Positions 48,781 through 59,873 of a DNA stretch of 64,000 nt are shown piece after piece (the first letter of the stretch is position 1; every line of letters starts with the position of its first letter). Origin of the DNA: Pictodentalium vernedei (Eukaryota; Mollusca; Scaphopoda; Dentaliida; Dentaliidae); NCBI GenBank assembly GCA_031216915.1, contig JAUFNR010000012.1, positions 496,001-560,000 on the forward strand. Reading direction: 5' to 3'. The position numbers were made by a program, and so were the translations under genes. The notes beneath the pieces were generated by a model. The model did no database searches. It saw nothing but the letters and a program-made list of their open reading frames with translations, and was not told the DNA's origin.

Positions 48781-48851
48781 CACAAGCAGTGCTTCAGCCA
48801 ATGGACCTCTGGGTTTAACCTGGAGGTCCATTGGCTGGAACTTTGCTTGTG
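48781..48851. repeat. Short hairpin, pre-miRNA-sized
   Basis: AGCCAATGGACCTC pairs perfectly with GAGGTCCATTGGCT around a ~13-nt loop. A second 7-bp stem, CACAAGC with GCTTGTG, lies outside an internal loop, giving a ~71-nt hairpin. It could be a MITE core or a structured RNA; nothing distinguishes these. Confidence 0.6.
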
Positions 48852-49167
48852 ATGGTTATGCTTTGCAATAAATGGTTTTGTGTTGGGAAATTATATTCAA
48901 TTAACAGGGTTATTCAATTAAGAGATAAACAATTAAGTGGGCTCCACTGTACTAACATTTTACGGGTGCAATTTACTCCATTCTGTGATTTCATGAGAGC
49001 TTAAAACTGCACCCGTCAATTTTGTTCATTTCCAGCGGTCGCGAAATTGAATGGACGGAATTTGAATGTAGTGGGGCAGCTGCTACATTCAGATCACTGA
49101 ACTATTGTGTGACCAAACTGGAATGATGCAGCTTTCGCTCTCAGAAGGCTAGAACTGCCATTTATGG
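48852..49167. other. No identifiable feature
   Basis: AT-rich, no domain or repeat boundary recognised. Confidence 0.5.
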
Positions 49168-49690
49168 AAGTTACATGATACGTTATGGAATATGGTGTCA
49201 GTAACATATCAGTAGATCATATGTGCCATGATACTTTTTATAACAGTCCGAAATGGTTGCAACTGAACTACGATTGATCAAAACTACCATAATGACAGAC
49301 CCAGCCATTGTTATTTTGGACCCAATTCAGAAAGTGATGTGGTACATTATGATATATCTTCAGTATACCTTGATGTGTGACGGTATTTGTTTTTTATAAA
49401 AGCCCCAAAATGACAATGACCGATCGATCAATTGGGGAAATCGGAAGAATGGAAATGTCATCACTTGATCTTGCTGTGTGAAAATACCAGAATGACAGAC
49501 CTTGACCCTTTTAAGAAAGTGACATGGCACATTATGGTATATCATCTTTGGTATATCATCAGTACACCATGATGTGTCACACTACTTTTTTATAATGTTC
49601 GAAATAGCCGTTATAACATGATTTGGAATCAGATCTATTTGGTTCATTGGAGCAGATAATTGTGACCACACAACAGTTAACTTTCCCTGT
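49168..49690. repeat. Degenerate three-copy tandem repeat
   Basis: Units start near 49168, 49334 and 49516 with gttacatgatacgttatgg, gtgatgtggtacattatg and gtgacatggcacattatgg. Each is followed by a 'tcagta...atgtg...' segment and a 'tttttataa...tcgaaat'-like segment. The period is roughly 165-180 bp. Confidence 0.65.
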
Positions 49691-50237
49691 GACACTTTTA
49701 ACTCCATGGCCAGTCACATGGCATGTAAGTGGGTGTAACAGACATAGACGTTTCTATTTTCATTGAATTCTGAGAATGTCAAAAGTCTTATCAGACGATG
49801 AGGCTTTTCTGTTCCACATAGCCCATTGGAACCTGTCCTATAACAGCAGTTACCATCATCAATAATTGCCCGAGTATAAACTCATAATTAACTAATTCTG
49901 TTACTTGTTCAACAGTTGGATTAGCAATCAGGTACTGTTCAACCAGGCCTGGCATTCTCAGGCAAGCAATTTTATTGCCCCCTACCGCTCGCCTTAAAAA
50001 AAAGTTAAGCTTAGCATCTGAATAACAGTGTCATTCCACCAATGGATTGAAAACTACATTCAGATGGCTAATCTATATTAGGTCTGTGATAGAAGGTGTT
50101 AAATTGTGTGTTTTGCACTTAACTCAAGTGCATCTTCATTTACGGAGAACTGTCCTGGTTGAGGTTCCCAAAATACCAAAATAGTGTGGAAATGTACGAA
50201 TGACAAAAAATAAAACTGAGCCTCAGTATCTCATAAT
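49691..50237. other. No confident gene
   Basis: Segment 49940-50020 ('ggcctggcattctcaggcaagc') is loosely inverted relative to 50387-50445 ('ggcaggcaat...gaatgccaggtctg'), perhaps the ends of an old small transposon. No coding domain recognised. Confidence 0.4.
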
Positions 50238-50306
50238 CTGTGAGACCCCTACAGCTTCACCAGTACCTGGTCTCGAGATACTGATCAAGCTATAGGGGTC
50301 TCACAG
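50238..50306. repeat. Hairpin with two competing stems
   Basis: CTGTGAGACCCCTA pairs with TAGGGGTCTCACAG, extended by AGCTT/AAGCT. An alternative stem, CAGTATCTC (50224-50232) with GAGATACTG (about 50275-50283), overlaps it. Confidence 0.65.
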
Positions 50307-51794
50307 AGACAAGAGTGGACCACTGTTTACAAAATATTGTCTCATTGAGTTGGGCACAAACTGCCACAAAGAAGCCCTCCTAGACCTTTTAAGGCAGGCA
50401 ATTTTTCGCTCTCCAAGATATTTTAGAATGCCAGGTCTGTTCAGCCTCAATAAATTTACAACCTACCAAGTTCTGACTGTGTTGTTCAAACATACTCTCA
50501 CTGAATATCTATACTCGCCGACTTTTCAGTCCGTTTTATTGATGAACTGGAATCGGCAGTCGGAATTGGCCAGTTATTAGGCATCAGTCGATTATGGCAA
50601 TCAGCAGTTAAAAACCTGTCAGTTTCTGATTTTTATTCTATATTTAACACTGAGTCACAGACTGTTGGAAATCTCTTTGATATCTGGCCATTTTAATGAA
50701 GTTTGCCCATTAAAAACGAATGTAATGCATGGCAGAATTTAAGAATCTGCACTGCCGAGATATTACAGAATTTACCACCTGCAATCGGTACAATATCTGC
50801 ATCATTTCCCAGCTGATCAAAGTCACTGGCCTTCGACCATGATGCAGCACTACATTGCATTGGGTGCATAACGTTAACAAATAAATGTGTTCAGCTAGCA
50901 GTCTGCAGTATATCATGATGCAGACATCACATCACAATAGGAGAATAAAATGGGGAAAAAAAGTTAAAAAACAATCCTTTTTTTCAATGGCAGATGATTG
51001 TTACGCAACATGTATGTCGCATGGCTATCACAACCACGTTTTCAGTTCAAGATCTTTATTCAATTTAGTAACCACCCTTGATGTGTCTCTCTGATGTTGA
51101 CTGCAGAGTAAATATTGGAGAAACACATCTAGAGCTGGAAGGTTGTGGGATTTACATTGCGGTTTTGGGTTTTTAAATTAAAAAAATGAGGTTTCGGTTG
51201 TCCATGAGCATAATCCTCCATATATACTTATCAGTTCAGCCCTAACTACTAACAACTAAGAAGGTATCTTCTGTTGATTGTATCAGAATAAATATCTGAA
51301 TAAATAATTATAACATATCTACGCCTGTGATGTAAAATATCAGGCAAATGTCTGACCCTAAAAAATTATGGTGACCCCCAAAATTTTATCGAGTAAAAGT
51401 CTCTCATTTAGGTTATTGTAACCCTAAATTTCCATCCGACATCAACTGTGAATTTGAAACCATTTTTGGAATTTAAGGTTTCAAAATTACATGTAGAAAT
51501 AAATATATATTGGACAACATAAATGAAGAGCAAGTGGCAAGTTCTAGTTCAGCAAAGAAAAACAAATTTGATAAACCGATGAACATTTTACAATGCTCCA
51601 CAGTTGGTATTGACCGCTCATGGATGTTAATGAAATCCTGTTGCATTTTGTTTATCAGTACTGCAGTCTTGTATGTTACAGTTACAGATCAAGTTCCATT
51701 TCACTCAGTTTGTTTATTGCAGAGTTATTGCCCCTGAACTTGGAAATTTGATTGTTATAAGAGGTTTTCCACACTTCAGTTGTGAATGGAAGTA
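50307..51794. other. No identifiable feature
   Basis: About 1.5 kb of AT-rich sequence. Short open stretches (50350-50580, 50885-51094, 51510-51737) show no recognisable domain, and I do not call them genes. Confidence 0.5.
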
Positions 51795-52350
51795 TTGAAA
51801 TGATTTTTAGCTTAACTTGACAAAGTCAAGATAAGCTATTGCCATCGTGCGTGCAGAAGTCTGTTAGTCTGTTCTCATTTTCTTTAGCACATGCTACACG
51901 CCATAGTTCTTGTCCGATCATCACAAAATTTTGAGGTCGTGTTGAGATGAAATGTCCCATTTTGGTCATGATCGGTCAACCGTGATGGCTGCAGGAGCCC
52001 GAAAAGTTTTGGCGCATCTACAGGTCATGTTTATGAAGGGATTTCATTGTAACTCAGCAGGATGACTCCAATAATGTCTAGTTGAGAATTTCCTATTTTG
52101 GTCTGGTTCAGTCAACTGTGACAGCCACAGGGCAGGTTTCCCAGATTCCTTTAGCACAGTCTACAGCTTGCATTTATGACGGGATTTCATTGTAAATTGT
52201 TCGGATGACTCGGTATAATGTCTAAATAAGAATGTCCTATTTTATTTAGTCTTGATCGGTCAATCATGATTGCCGCATGGGCATGTGACCTAGATTTGTT
52301 TACTTTAGCACAGTCTGCAGTTGACATTTACAGGCTTGTCATTTTGAGAC
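51795..52350 (+). repeat. Copy of the AGCTTAACTTGACAAAG dispersed repeat
   Basis: Begins TTTTTAGCTTAACTTGACAA with a small hairpin (CTTGACAAAGTCAAG). Two or three degenerate ~145-bp units follow, with 'gggatttcattgtaa' and 'atgtct...gagaat'-type segments. It is the same family as 62300-64000. Confidence 0.75.
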
Positions 52351-52778
52351 GGGTGATCGCCCGGGCCGCAGTCACCCACCTGAGTTCAAAATTCTGTGGA
52401 CGGTAAACGTCAGCCTAACTCCGATTTCTGCGGCTCATTAATTCAGTGGAAGGCACCTCAAAATCGGCCGCCTCAAACAACACTTTTCGCAAATTGAAGG
52501 AGGTACATGTGACAAAGCACAGTTTGTGAAGTTTGTAGTGTGTTGTCAACGTAGTCACACAGAGAGTATCTTTCCAAATATGAGCAGGAAGTCTACCAAT
52601 CCCAAAGTTGCAATTAGTTATTACATTGTACATCAGACTGAAACAACTCTCGTGTCACATGCGATTATGGGATGTATCATACCCATGCAAGTTTGACCCC
52701 TGATGATTTGCCTGGGGTGTTTCGTCCCAAAATCATAGCAGGGACGATTAGCCCCCCAAATCTGATTGATTCATCCCA
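52351..52778. other. GC-richer stretch, no confident gene
   Basis: More GC-rich than its surroundings near 52350-52500, with CpG-containing words. A minus-strand open stretch at 52415-52633 has no recognisable domain. It could be a promoter or 5' exon region, but no splice or start evidence supports that. Confidence 0.35.
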
Positions 52779-52786
52779 AGTTATTG

Positions 52787-53152
52787 GCAGGAGCGCGGTG
52801 GCTCAGTAGGTAGAGGTGCAGGCTGCAAGCCGAGAGGTTCTCGATTCGAATCCCACCTGTGGCAACCACGTTGTGTCCTTGGGCAAGACACTTCATCTCC
52901 ATTGCCCGCATGGGGGCACGATGACGCCGTGTACTAAGGCATACTGCACGTCGATGGTACGCATGTCTTCAACCAGTCTAACCCTGCCTGTGCTGCAGTG
53001 CAGAGTTACGATGTTGGGGGGCTGGCAGCTGCTTGTTGTTGCTCGGTGGTTCTCTCCGGGTACTCCGGCTTCCTCCACCCGTAAAACTGTCACGGTCATG
53101 ATTAGCCATTGTGCATAAATATGTGACCTTAAACATCAATAAATAAATAAAT
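52787..53152 (+). mobile_element. tRNA-derived SINE 1
   Basis: Flanked by the direct repeat AGTTATTG (52779-52786 and 53153-53160). The head has a box A-like TGGCTCAGTAGG and a box B-like GATTCGAATCC, the internal RNA polymerase III promoter of a tRNA-derived head. The body contains TGTCCTTGGGCAAGACACTT, a word seen in many invertebrate SINEs, and a CTCCGGGTACTCCGGCTTCC segment. It ends in an AATAAATAAATAAATA tail. Confidence 0.92.
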
Positions 53153-53207
53153 AGTTATTGACATCTGGCGGTGAGCACAGTCACAGTGCACTGACTTTAC
53201 CAGTTAC

Positions 53208-53337
53208 CATGTAATGTACACATACAGGCTTGGTTATTTGGATGCAAGATAACTATAACACTCACCGTTGGGGAATGTCATGGGAAACCTGGTATCTTGC
53301 ATCCATATATTCAAGCCTGCATTTATACATTACGTGA
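53208..53337. repeat. 130-bp hairpin, possible MITE
   Basis: Arms of about 44 bp (about 53209-53252 and 53292-53337) pair with a few mismatches. They include CAGGCTTG/CAAGCCTG and GGATGCAAGATA/TATCTTGCATCC. No target duplication is clear. Confidence 0.7.
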
Positions 53338-53389
53338 TGACGTACATCATAATTACACAAACCATGTACCTTAAAATAGGTTTTGGCTC

Positions 53390-56300
53390 ATATTGAGCAG
53401 AGGGATGGGGCAAAAATGCTCCAGTTCTGAAAAAATTTTCCTCTCAAGAACCAGCAACAGCAGAGACTTGATATTTAGTATGCAGCTTCCTTTTGAGGTG
53501 TAGACTCAAGTTTGTTCAAGAGAAGTTTGTCGGGCATTATTTGCCTTCGTTATGGAGGGGCAAAAATTTTGGCCACGCCTAAAATTTATATTTTCAGAAC
53601 CGTCAGGTCGATTTGAACCAAATTTGATATGAGATGATAATGGGTCATAAGTAGTTGATTGATACAAAAAAACAAATTTTCTCATTGCCCCGTGGGAACC
53701 TCGGGAGCTAAAAATAGGAAAAACCTTGAAACTCCCATATCTCCAAAACTACACGGCACAGAGAATTCTTATTTTGTATAAAGCTTACTTTTATCCAGTA
53801 GAATAGAATGGTTAAAAAAATCCCTATCGGTTTGATCACAAGGTACTTTTTTCAGGACTTTGAAAAAGTGCTGAGTCAGCACTTTTTAACACCGTAGGCA
53901 ATTGGAAAAAAGATTAAAAAATCTTCTTCTTCAGATCCAGCAGGCAGAATCTTTTGATATTTTGGTATGCAACACTGTAGGGTGGATCTGATTCAAGTTT
54001 GTTCAAATTGGCCCCCTGGGTTCATATTTGGGCTCATTATAGGAGCCCGATTTCGAACTTAGTGCATTTCAGGCAAATTTCTTAAAAAATCTTCTTCTTC
54101 AGATCCAGCAGGCAGAATCTTTTGATATTTGGCATGCAACATTGTGGGGTGGATCTGATTCAAGTTTGTTCAAATCGGCCCCCTGGATTCATATTTGGGC
54201 TCACTATAGAAGCCCGAATTCGAACTTTGTGCATTTCAGGCAAATTTCTTAAAAAATCTTCTTCTTCAGATCCAGCAGGCAGAATCTTTTGATATTTGGC
54301 ATGCAACATTGTGGGGTGGATCTGATTCAAGTTTGTTCAAATCGGCCCCCTGGGTTTATATTTGGGCTCAGTATAGAAACTCGAATTCGAACTTAGTGCA
54401 TTTCAGGCAAATTTCTTAAAAAATCTTCTTCTTCAGATCCAGCAGGCAGAATCTTTTGATATTTGGTATGCAACATTGTGGGGTGGATCTGATTCAAATC
54501 GGCTCCCTAGATTCATATTTGGGCTCACTATAGAAGCTTGAATTCGAACTTGGTGCATTTCAGGCAAATTTCTTAAAAAATCTTCTCCAGATCCAGCAGG
54601 CAGAATCTTTTGATATTTGGCATGCAACATTGTGGGGTGGATCTGATTCAAGTTTGTTCAAATCGGCCCCCTGGGTTTATATTTGGACTCATTATAGGAG
54701 CCCGATTTCGAACTTAGTGCCTTTCAGGCAAATTTCTTAAAAATTCTTCATCTCCAGATCCAGCAGGCAGAATCATTTGATATTTGGTATACAACATTGT
54801 GGAGTGGATCTGATTGAAGTTTGTTCAAATCGGCTCCCTGGATTCATATTTGGGCTCACTATAGCATCCCGAATTCGAACTTAGTGCATTTCAGGCAAAT
54901 TTCTTAAAAAAATCTTCTTCTCCAGATCCAGCAGGCAGAATCTTTTGATATTTGGTATACAACATTGTGGGGTGGATCTGATTGAAGTTTGTTCAAATCG
55001 GCTCCCTGGATTCATATTTGGGCTCACTATAGAATCCCGAATTCGAACTTAGTGCATTTCAGGCAAATTTCTTAAAAAATCTTCTTCTTCAGATCCAGCA
55101 GGCAGAATCTTTTGATATTTGGCATGCAACATTGTGGGGTGGATCTGATTCACGTTTGTTCAAATCGGCCCCCTGGGTTTATATTTGGGCTCAATATAGA
55201 AGCTCGAATTCGAACTTAGTGCATTTCAGGCAAATTTCTTAAAAAATCTTCTTCTCCAGATCCAGCAGGCAGAATCTTTTGATATTTGGTATGCAACATT
55301 GTGGGGTGGATCTGATTCAAGTTTGTTCAAATTGGCTCCCTAGATTCATATTTGGGCTCACGATAGAAGCTTGAATTCAAACTTAGTGCATTTCAGGCAA
55401 ATTTCTTAAAAAATCTTCTCCAGATCCAGCAGGCAGAATCTTTTGATATTTGGCATGCAACATTGTGGGGTGGATCTGATTCAAGTTTGTTCAAATCGGC
55501 CCCCTGGGTTTATATTTGGGCTCAGTATAGAAGCTCGAATTCGAACTTAGTGCATTTCAGGCAAATTTCTTAAAAAATCTTCTTCTCCAGATCCAGCAGG
55601 CAGAATCTTTTGATATTTAGTATGCAACATTGTGGGGTGGATCTGATTCAAGTTTGTTCAAATCGGCTCCCTAGATTCATATTTGGGCTCACTATAGAAG
55701 CTTGAATTTGAACGTAGTGCATTTCAGGCAAATTTCTTAAAAAATCTTCCTCTCCAGATCCAGCAGGCAGAATCTTTTGATATTTGGTATGCAACATTGT
55801 GGGGTGGATCTGATTCAAGTTTGTTCAAATCGGCCCCCAGGATTCATATTTGGGCTCACTATAGAAGCCCGAATTCAAACTTAGTGCATTTCAGGCAAAT
55901 TTCTTTAAAAAAATCTTCTTCTCCAGATCCAGCAGGCAGAATCTTTTGATATTTGGTATGCAACATTGTGGGGTGGATCTGATTCAAGTTTGTTCAAATC
56001 GGCTTCCTAGATTCATATTTGGGCTCACTATAGAAGCTCGAATTCGAACTTAGTGCATTTCAGGCAAATTTCTTTGAAAATCTTCTTCTCAAGATCCAGC
56101 AGGCCGAATCTTTTGATATTGGGTATGCACCATGGTTAGGGGGGTGAGATTCAAGTTTGATCAAGCCAAGTCCCTGGGTTTATATTTGGGCTCACTGTGG
56201 TAGCCCGAATTATAACTTAGTTCAAAATGAGGAATTTTTTTAAAAAATCTTCTTCAGATCCAGCAGTTCGAATGTTTTGATATTTGGTATGCAGCATCCT

Positions 56301-56703
56301 TAGGGGAGTGAGATTCAAGTTTTTTCAAGCCATGTCCGTAGGTCCATATTTGGGCTCACTGTGGGAGCCTGAATGATAACTTAGTTCAAAATGAGGAATT
56401 TTCTTTAAAAATCTTCTTCTTCAGATCCAGCAGTCGGAATGTTTTGATATTTGGTATGCAGCATCTTTAGGAGGGTGAGATTCAAGTTTGTTCAAGCCAT
56501 GCCCCTAGGTACATATTTGGACTCACTGTGGGAGCTCGAATTGTAACTTAGTTCAAAATCAGAATCTTTGGATACTTGGTATAAGCTTTTCTTAGGAGAA
56601 GCAGATGCAACTTGTTGAAATCAATTCTGTGTGTTGATATTTAGGCTACCATGTCAGGTGAGCGCCCTCAGGCCCCCTGGGGCCTCTTGTTTTTTTTATG
56701 TCA
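53390..56703 (+). repeat. ~167-bp degenerate tandem repeat
   Basis: The motif AGATCCAGCAGGCAGAATCT recurs at 53933, 54101, 54268, 54435, 54589, 54756, 54924, 55091, 55258, 55422, 55589 and onward, at 164-168 bp apart with one 154-bp unit. Units share 'gattcaagtttgttcaaat', 'atatttgggctcac' and 'gtgcatttcaggcaaattt'. Both ends are more divergent. The right edge ends CCCCCTGGGGCCTCTTGTTT near 56695. It resembles long non-coding repeats I recall from bivalves. No coding function is implied. Confidence 0.93.
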
Positions 56704-57050
56704 TTCCATGTCATTACTTTGTGTAGGAGGATCGAGAAAAAAAGTTTCCAGAACCAACTGTTTTTCTTTTTTTGGCACACTCTTCAGTGAAGTTATTCCA
56801 AACGGTTACCTGTCTGTTTTCGGCCCATTGCGCACTCGTTCCAAAACAGAGGTCAGTACATCCCAAGCATAAGTCCACACATTGGAAGTAGAAGTATACA
56901 CTTACCCAACAGAACATTTTGACCCACTTCCCCTTTGTGGGTTGGGGTATTTTGCCATCTTGTGGTAGATGCTGGCTGAAAGGGTCATGAAATTGTGTTG
57001 ACATATAAAGAGTACATTTTTCAACATTTTATTGTTTGAGAATGCAGTAT
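56704..57050. other. No identifiable feature
   Basis: Short open stretches on both strands overlap one another and show no domain. Confidence 0.45.
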
Positions 57051-57054
57051 TTAA

Positions 57055-57109
57055 TCCTTTACCTAACATGAAAAGCAGATGACACTTGCAAAAAATTTCT
57101 TGAATAACT
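57055..57109 (-). mobile_element. Terminal fragment of the TTAA MITE
   Basis: TTAA (57051-57054) is followed by TCCTTTACCTAACATGAAAA and 'gcagatgacacttgcaaaaa'. This matches the inverted right end of the complete MITE at 44757-45003, with two or three changes. Confidence 0.8.
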
Positions 57110-57112
57110 CAT

Positions 57113-58620
57113 TTTTAGCTCAACTTTGGCGAAGCCAAATTTGAGCTTATGCCATGGCCAGTCGTCTGTCTGTCCATCTGTCCGTCAACAATTCAATACA
57201 GCTCGAGCTAGAGGCCGTGTTTATGAACCGATCTTTACGAAACTTCTTGGGTACCTTTGTTATGACCGTGAGACGAGAACGAGTGTTTTTGGGTTCGGTC
57301 CGAAATTTAAGATGGCAGCCAGCCACCATTTTGTACCGACGATTCAGAAATCTGTTTTTTGCACAGAACTTCCATATGAAAGCACTGATTTGAATAATTT
57401 TTTGTATGAATGTTTAGTACCATGGGATACATCACATATAATACAGGTTTTTTTCTCATACGTAAATTATGCAAATTAGACTAACTTTGATGTATTTAGT
57501 GTTACTTTCAGCACTGTCAGTGCAAATGCCAATAAGGCTCAAGCTAGAGGCCGCATTTATGAACCGATCTTTATGAAACTTCTTGGGTACCTTTGGTATC
57601 ACCGTGGGACGAGAACGAGTATTTTTGGGTGCGGTCCGAAATTCAAGATGGCCTCTGGCAGCCATTTTGTTCAAAATTGGAGGCAATCAGATTTTTGTGC
57701 AGAACTTCCACATGAAAGCTCTGATTTGAATAATTTTGTGTGTGAATGTTTAGTACCATGGGATACATCACATATAATACAGGTTTTTTTCTCATGCAGA
57801 AATTATGCAAATTAGATGAACTTTGATTTTTTCAGTGCTACTTACACATAGAGTAAGTACACATGTCAATATGGGTCGGGCTAGAGGCTGTATTTATCAA
57901 CCGATCTTCACGAAACGTCTTGGGTACCTCTGCTATCACCTTGGGATGAGAACGAGTGTTTCTGAGTGTGGTCCGAAATTCAAGATGGCTGCCATTGGCC
58001 ATTTTGTACCGAAATTAGGTCTAATCAGTTTTTTGTACACAACTTCTATATGGCTCAGGCTAGAGGCCGTATTTTTGAACCGATCTTTACAAAACGTCTT
58101 GGGTACCTTTGTTATCACTGTGGGATGAGAACGGGTGTTTTTGGGTGTGGTCTGAAATTCAAGATGGCCACCAGGAGCCATTTTGTACCAAAATTAGTGC
58201 AATCAGTCTTTTGTACAGAACTTCTGTATGAAAGTTCTGATTTGAATAATTTTTTGTATGAATGTTTAGTAAAATGGAATACATCATATACAGTACGGGT
58301 TTTTTTCTCGTGCAGAAATTATGCAAATTAGATGAATTTTGATTTATTTAGTGCTACTTATACACTGAAAGTGGACATGTCAATACGGCTCGGGTTAGAG
58401 GCTGTATTTATCAACCGATCTTCACGAAACTTCCTGGGTACCTTTGTTATCACCTTGGGACGAGAACGAGTGTTTCTGAGTGCGGTCCAAAATTCAAGAT
58501 GGCTGCCAGTGGCCATTTTGTACCGAAATTAGGTCCAATCATTTTTTTGTCACAACTTCTATACAGCTCGTATTTATGAACTGATCTTCACGAAACTTCT
58601 TGGGTACCTTTGTTTTCACC
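57113..58620 (+). repeat. ~336-bp dispersed/tandem repeat
   Basis: Starts with a small hairpin word (AGCTCAACTTTGGCGAAGCC), then units whose 'gctagaggccg' motif lies at 57207, 57543, 57880, 58059 and (as gttagagg) 58393. Spacings are 336, 337, 179 and 334 bp, so one unit is cut in half. Each full unit carries 'cgaaacttcttgggtacct', 'aattcaagatggc' and 'aattatgcaaattaga'. Because 336 is a multiple of 3, the same peptide (SSDLNNFLYECLV) recurs in open stretches at 57126-57479, 57573-57815 and 57966-58331. No full-length protein is supported. Confidence 0.9.
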
Positions 58621-58934
58621 TTGGGACAAGAATGAGAGTGTTTTGGGGTGTCTTTGTTATCACTGTGCTATGAGAACAAATATTTTGGGGTTCAGTCAGA
58701 CCCACTCTGGGACTCAAAGATTTCTTTTGTAGTTTAGCATCTGACTGTCACCCACCTTTACAATACTTTACCTATACATTTGTTACAGGCTATGATCAGT
58801 ATTTGTGTACAGGCCGTTACAATACTTTATATGTACCTTTGTTATCAGGTCATTACCTAGATGTTTGTCATTGCTGTGTCACATACTATACATGTACATG
58901 TCTTGACAAGTTGGGCTACAGTGTCATTGACACT
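58621..58934. other. No identifiable feature
   Basis: AT-rich sequence with loosely repeated 'acctttgttat', 'acaatacttta' words, partly an eroded end of the preceding repeat. Confidence 0.45.
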
Positions 58935-59090
58935 TTCATTTACATTTTTTGTCTCAAAAACATAGGTTATGATCCCGATGAGCTCGTTCCAACAAGGTGT
59001 CATAACCTATGTTTTTGAGACAAAAAATGAAAATTAATTGACGATTTTTGCGAATAGCTGGCCGGTTTGGCTGTTATGTTGGGTAAAGGG
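58935..59090. mobile_element. Palindromic TTAA MITE, left-truncated
   Basis: Right end GGGTAAAGGG followed by TTAA (59091-59094). The core inverted pair TTTTTTGTCTCAAAAACATA / TATGTTTTTGAGACAAAAAA surrounds a GAGCTCGTTCCAA segment. The left terminus is missing. Confidence 0.83.
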
Positions 59091-59094
59091 TTAA

Positions 59095-59436
59095 TGCATG
59101 GTTAGCATTGGTAGCTGCCAAATGGTATCTATCCTAACTTGACCTGAGTTTCCACCTTTGCAAATATGAACTGGGCTGAAGGAACATAATCGGAGGGAGG
59201 ACAGCCCCAGGGCAATGTGTAGAACTGGCTTTTAACAGGCCTGATATTGGTCTTAATGTTTTCTGCTCAATTCAAATGTACAATTTCTTCATCTTAACTC
59301 TTTGTATGTTTTTCCCTTTCCCAAAGAGGGCAGAAGAATCTCTGAGGTATTGTCTTGATATATCTATTGTGGGGAGTGAGGCTTATGAAAGGGTTTGACA
59401 TTTACCTTGGTATTTATAATCTGAAAAACAGTAAAC
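59095..59436. other. No identifiable feature (intron or upstream region)
   Basis: Unremarkable sequence upstream of the second SINE; nothing resembling FARSB exon 1 was found. Confidence 0.45.
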
Positions 59437-59443
59437 TGTTTTG

Positions 59444-59800
59444 GGAGTGTGGTGGTTCAGTGGTTATGGCAGAGGACTCAAAACTGTAAGGCCCATGGTT
59501 CGATCCCTGCCAGGGGCAACTATGTTATGTCCTTGGGCAAGGCACTTAATCCTGATTGTCTATGTGGGGGATGGGGGCATGGTAGTGCTCTGTACTACAC
59601 ATCAATGATGCACTTGTCTCCAACCACAATGCAACCCCTGCTTGTGTGGAGTTAGTACATTGTGGAGTCTGACAGTTGCTCGCCATTGCTCTGTGGCTCT
59701 CTCCGTTTACTTTGCCTTCCTCCCCCCATAAACCTGTTCAACACAAGGTAACCCTGGCTGTTAAAATTGTCATTAAATCCCAATAAATAAATAAGTATAT
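59444..59800 (+). mobile_element. tRNA-derived SINE 2, adjacent to a splice acceptor
   Basis: Direct repeat TGTTTTG flanks it (59437-59443 and 59801-59807). The head has box A-like TGGTTCAGTGGT and box B GGTTCGATCCC. The body shares TGTCCTTGGGCAAGGCACTT with SINE 1, and the tail is AATAAATAAATAAG. The right duplication forms part of the pyrimidine-rich tract of the acceptor at 59816-59817. Confidence 0.92.
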
Positions 59801-59817
59801 TGTTTTGACTTTTTCAG

Positions 59818-59873
59818 CTGATGAGGAATTTGATGAAGTGTGTTTTGATTTTGGATTGGAGCTAGATGAAGTG
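59818..59873 (+). CDS. FARSB: FARSB internal exon (phenylalanyl-tRNA synthetase beta subunit)
   Basis: A 56-nt exon after a good acceptor (gactttttcag) and before a consensus donor (GTAAGT at 59874-59879). After two bases completing a split codon it encodes DEEFDEVCFDFGLELDEV. This closely matches the N-terminal region of the animal cytosolic phenylalanyl-tRNA synthetase beta chain, around residue 20, in the human protein as I remember it. With the alpha subunit, that protein charges tRNA-Phe in the cytoplasm. If the split codon begins with A, the first residue is Thr, as in human. Exon 1 was not found upstream and the next exon was not found before 64000, so only this piece is seen. SINE 2 and a hAT element lie within about 20 bp on either side. 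The reading frame has no defect. A processed pseudogene is excluded by the splice sites. Confidence 0.88.

Noticed and set aside
50350-50580. + strand frame of 76 codons
   Set aside because: No recognisable domain, and its segment is partly inverted relative to 49940-50020, more like a transposon remnant.
52415-52633. Minus-strand frame in a GC-richer stretch
   Set aside because: No domain, no splice support; the base composition alone is not enough.
52787-53152. Functional tRNA gene in the SINE heads (also 59444-59800)
   Set aside because: Box A and B are present but they sit at the head of a longer retroposon with A-rich tail and target duplications; I did not find a complete cloverleaf.
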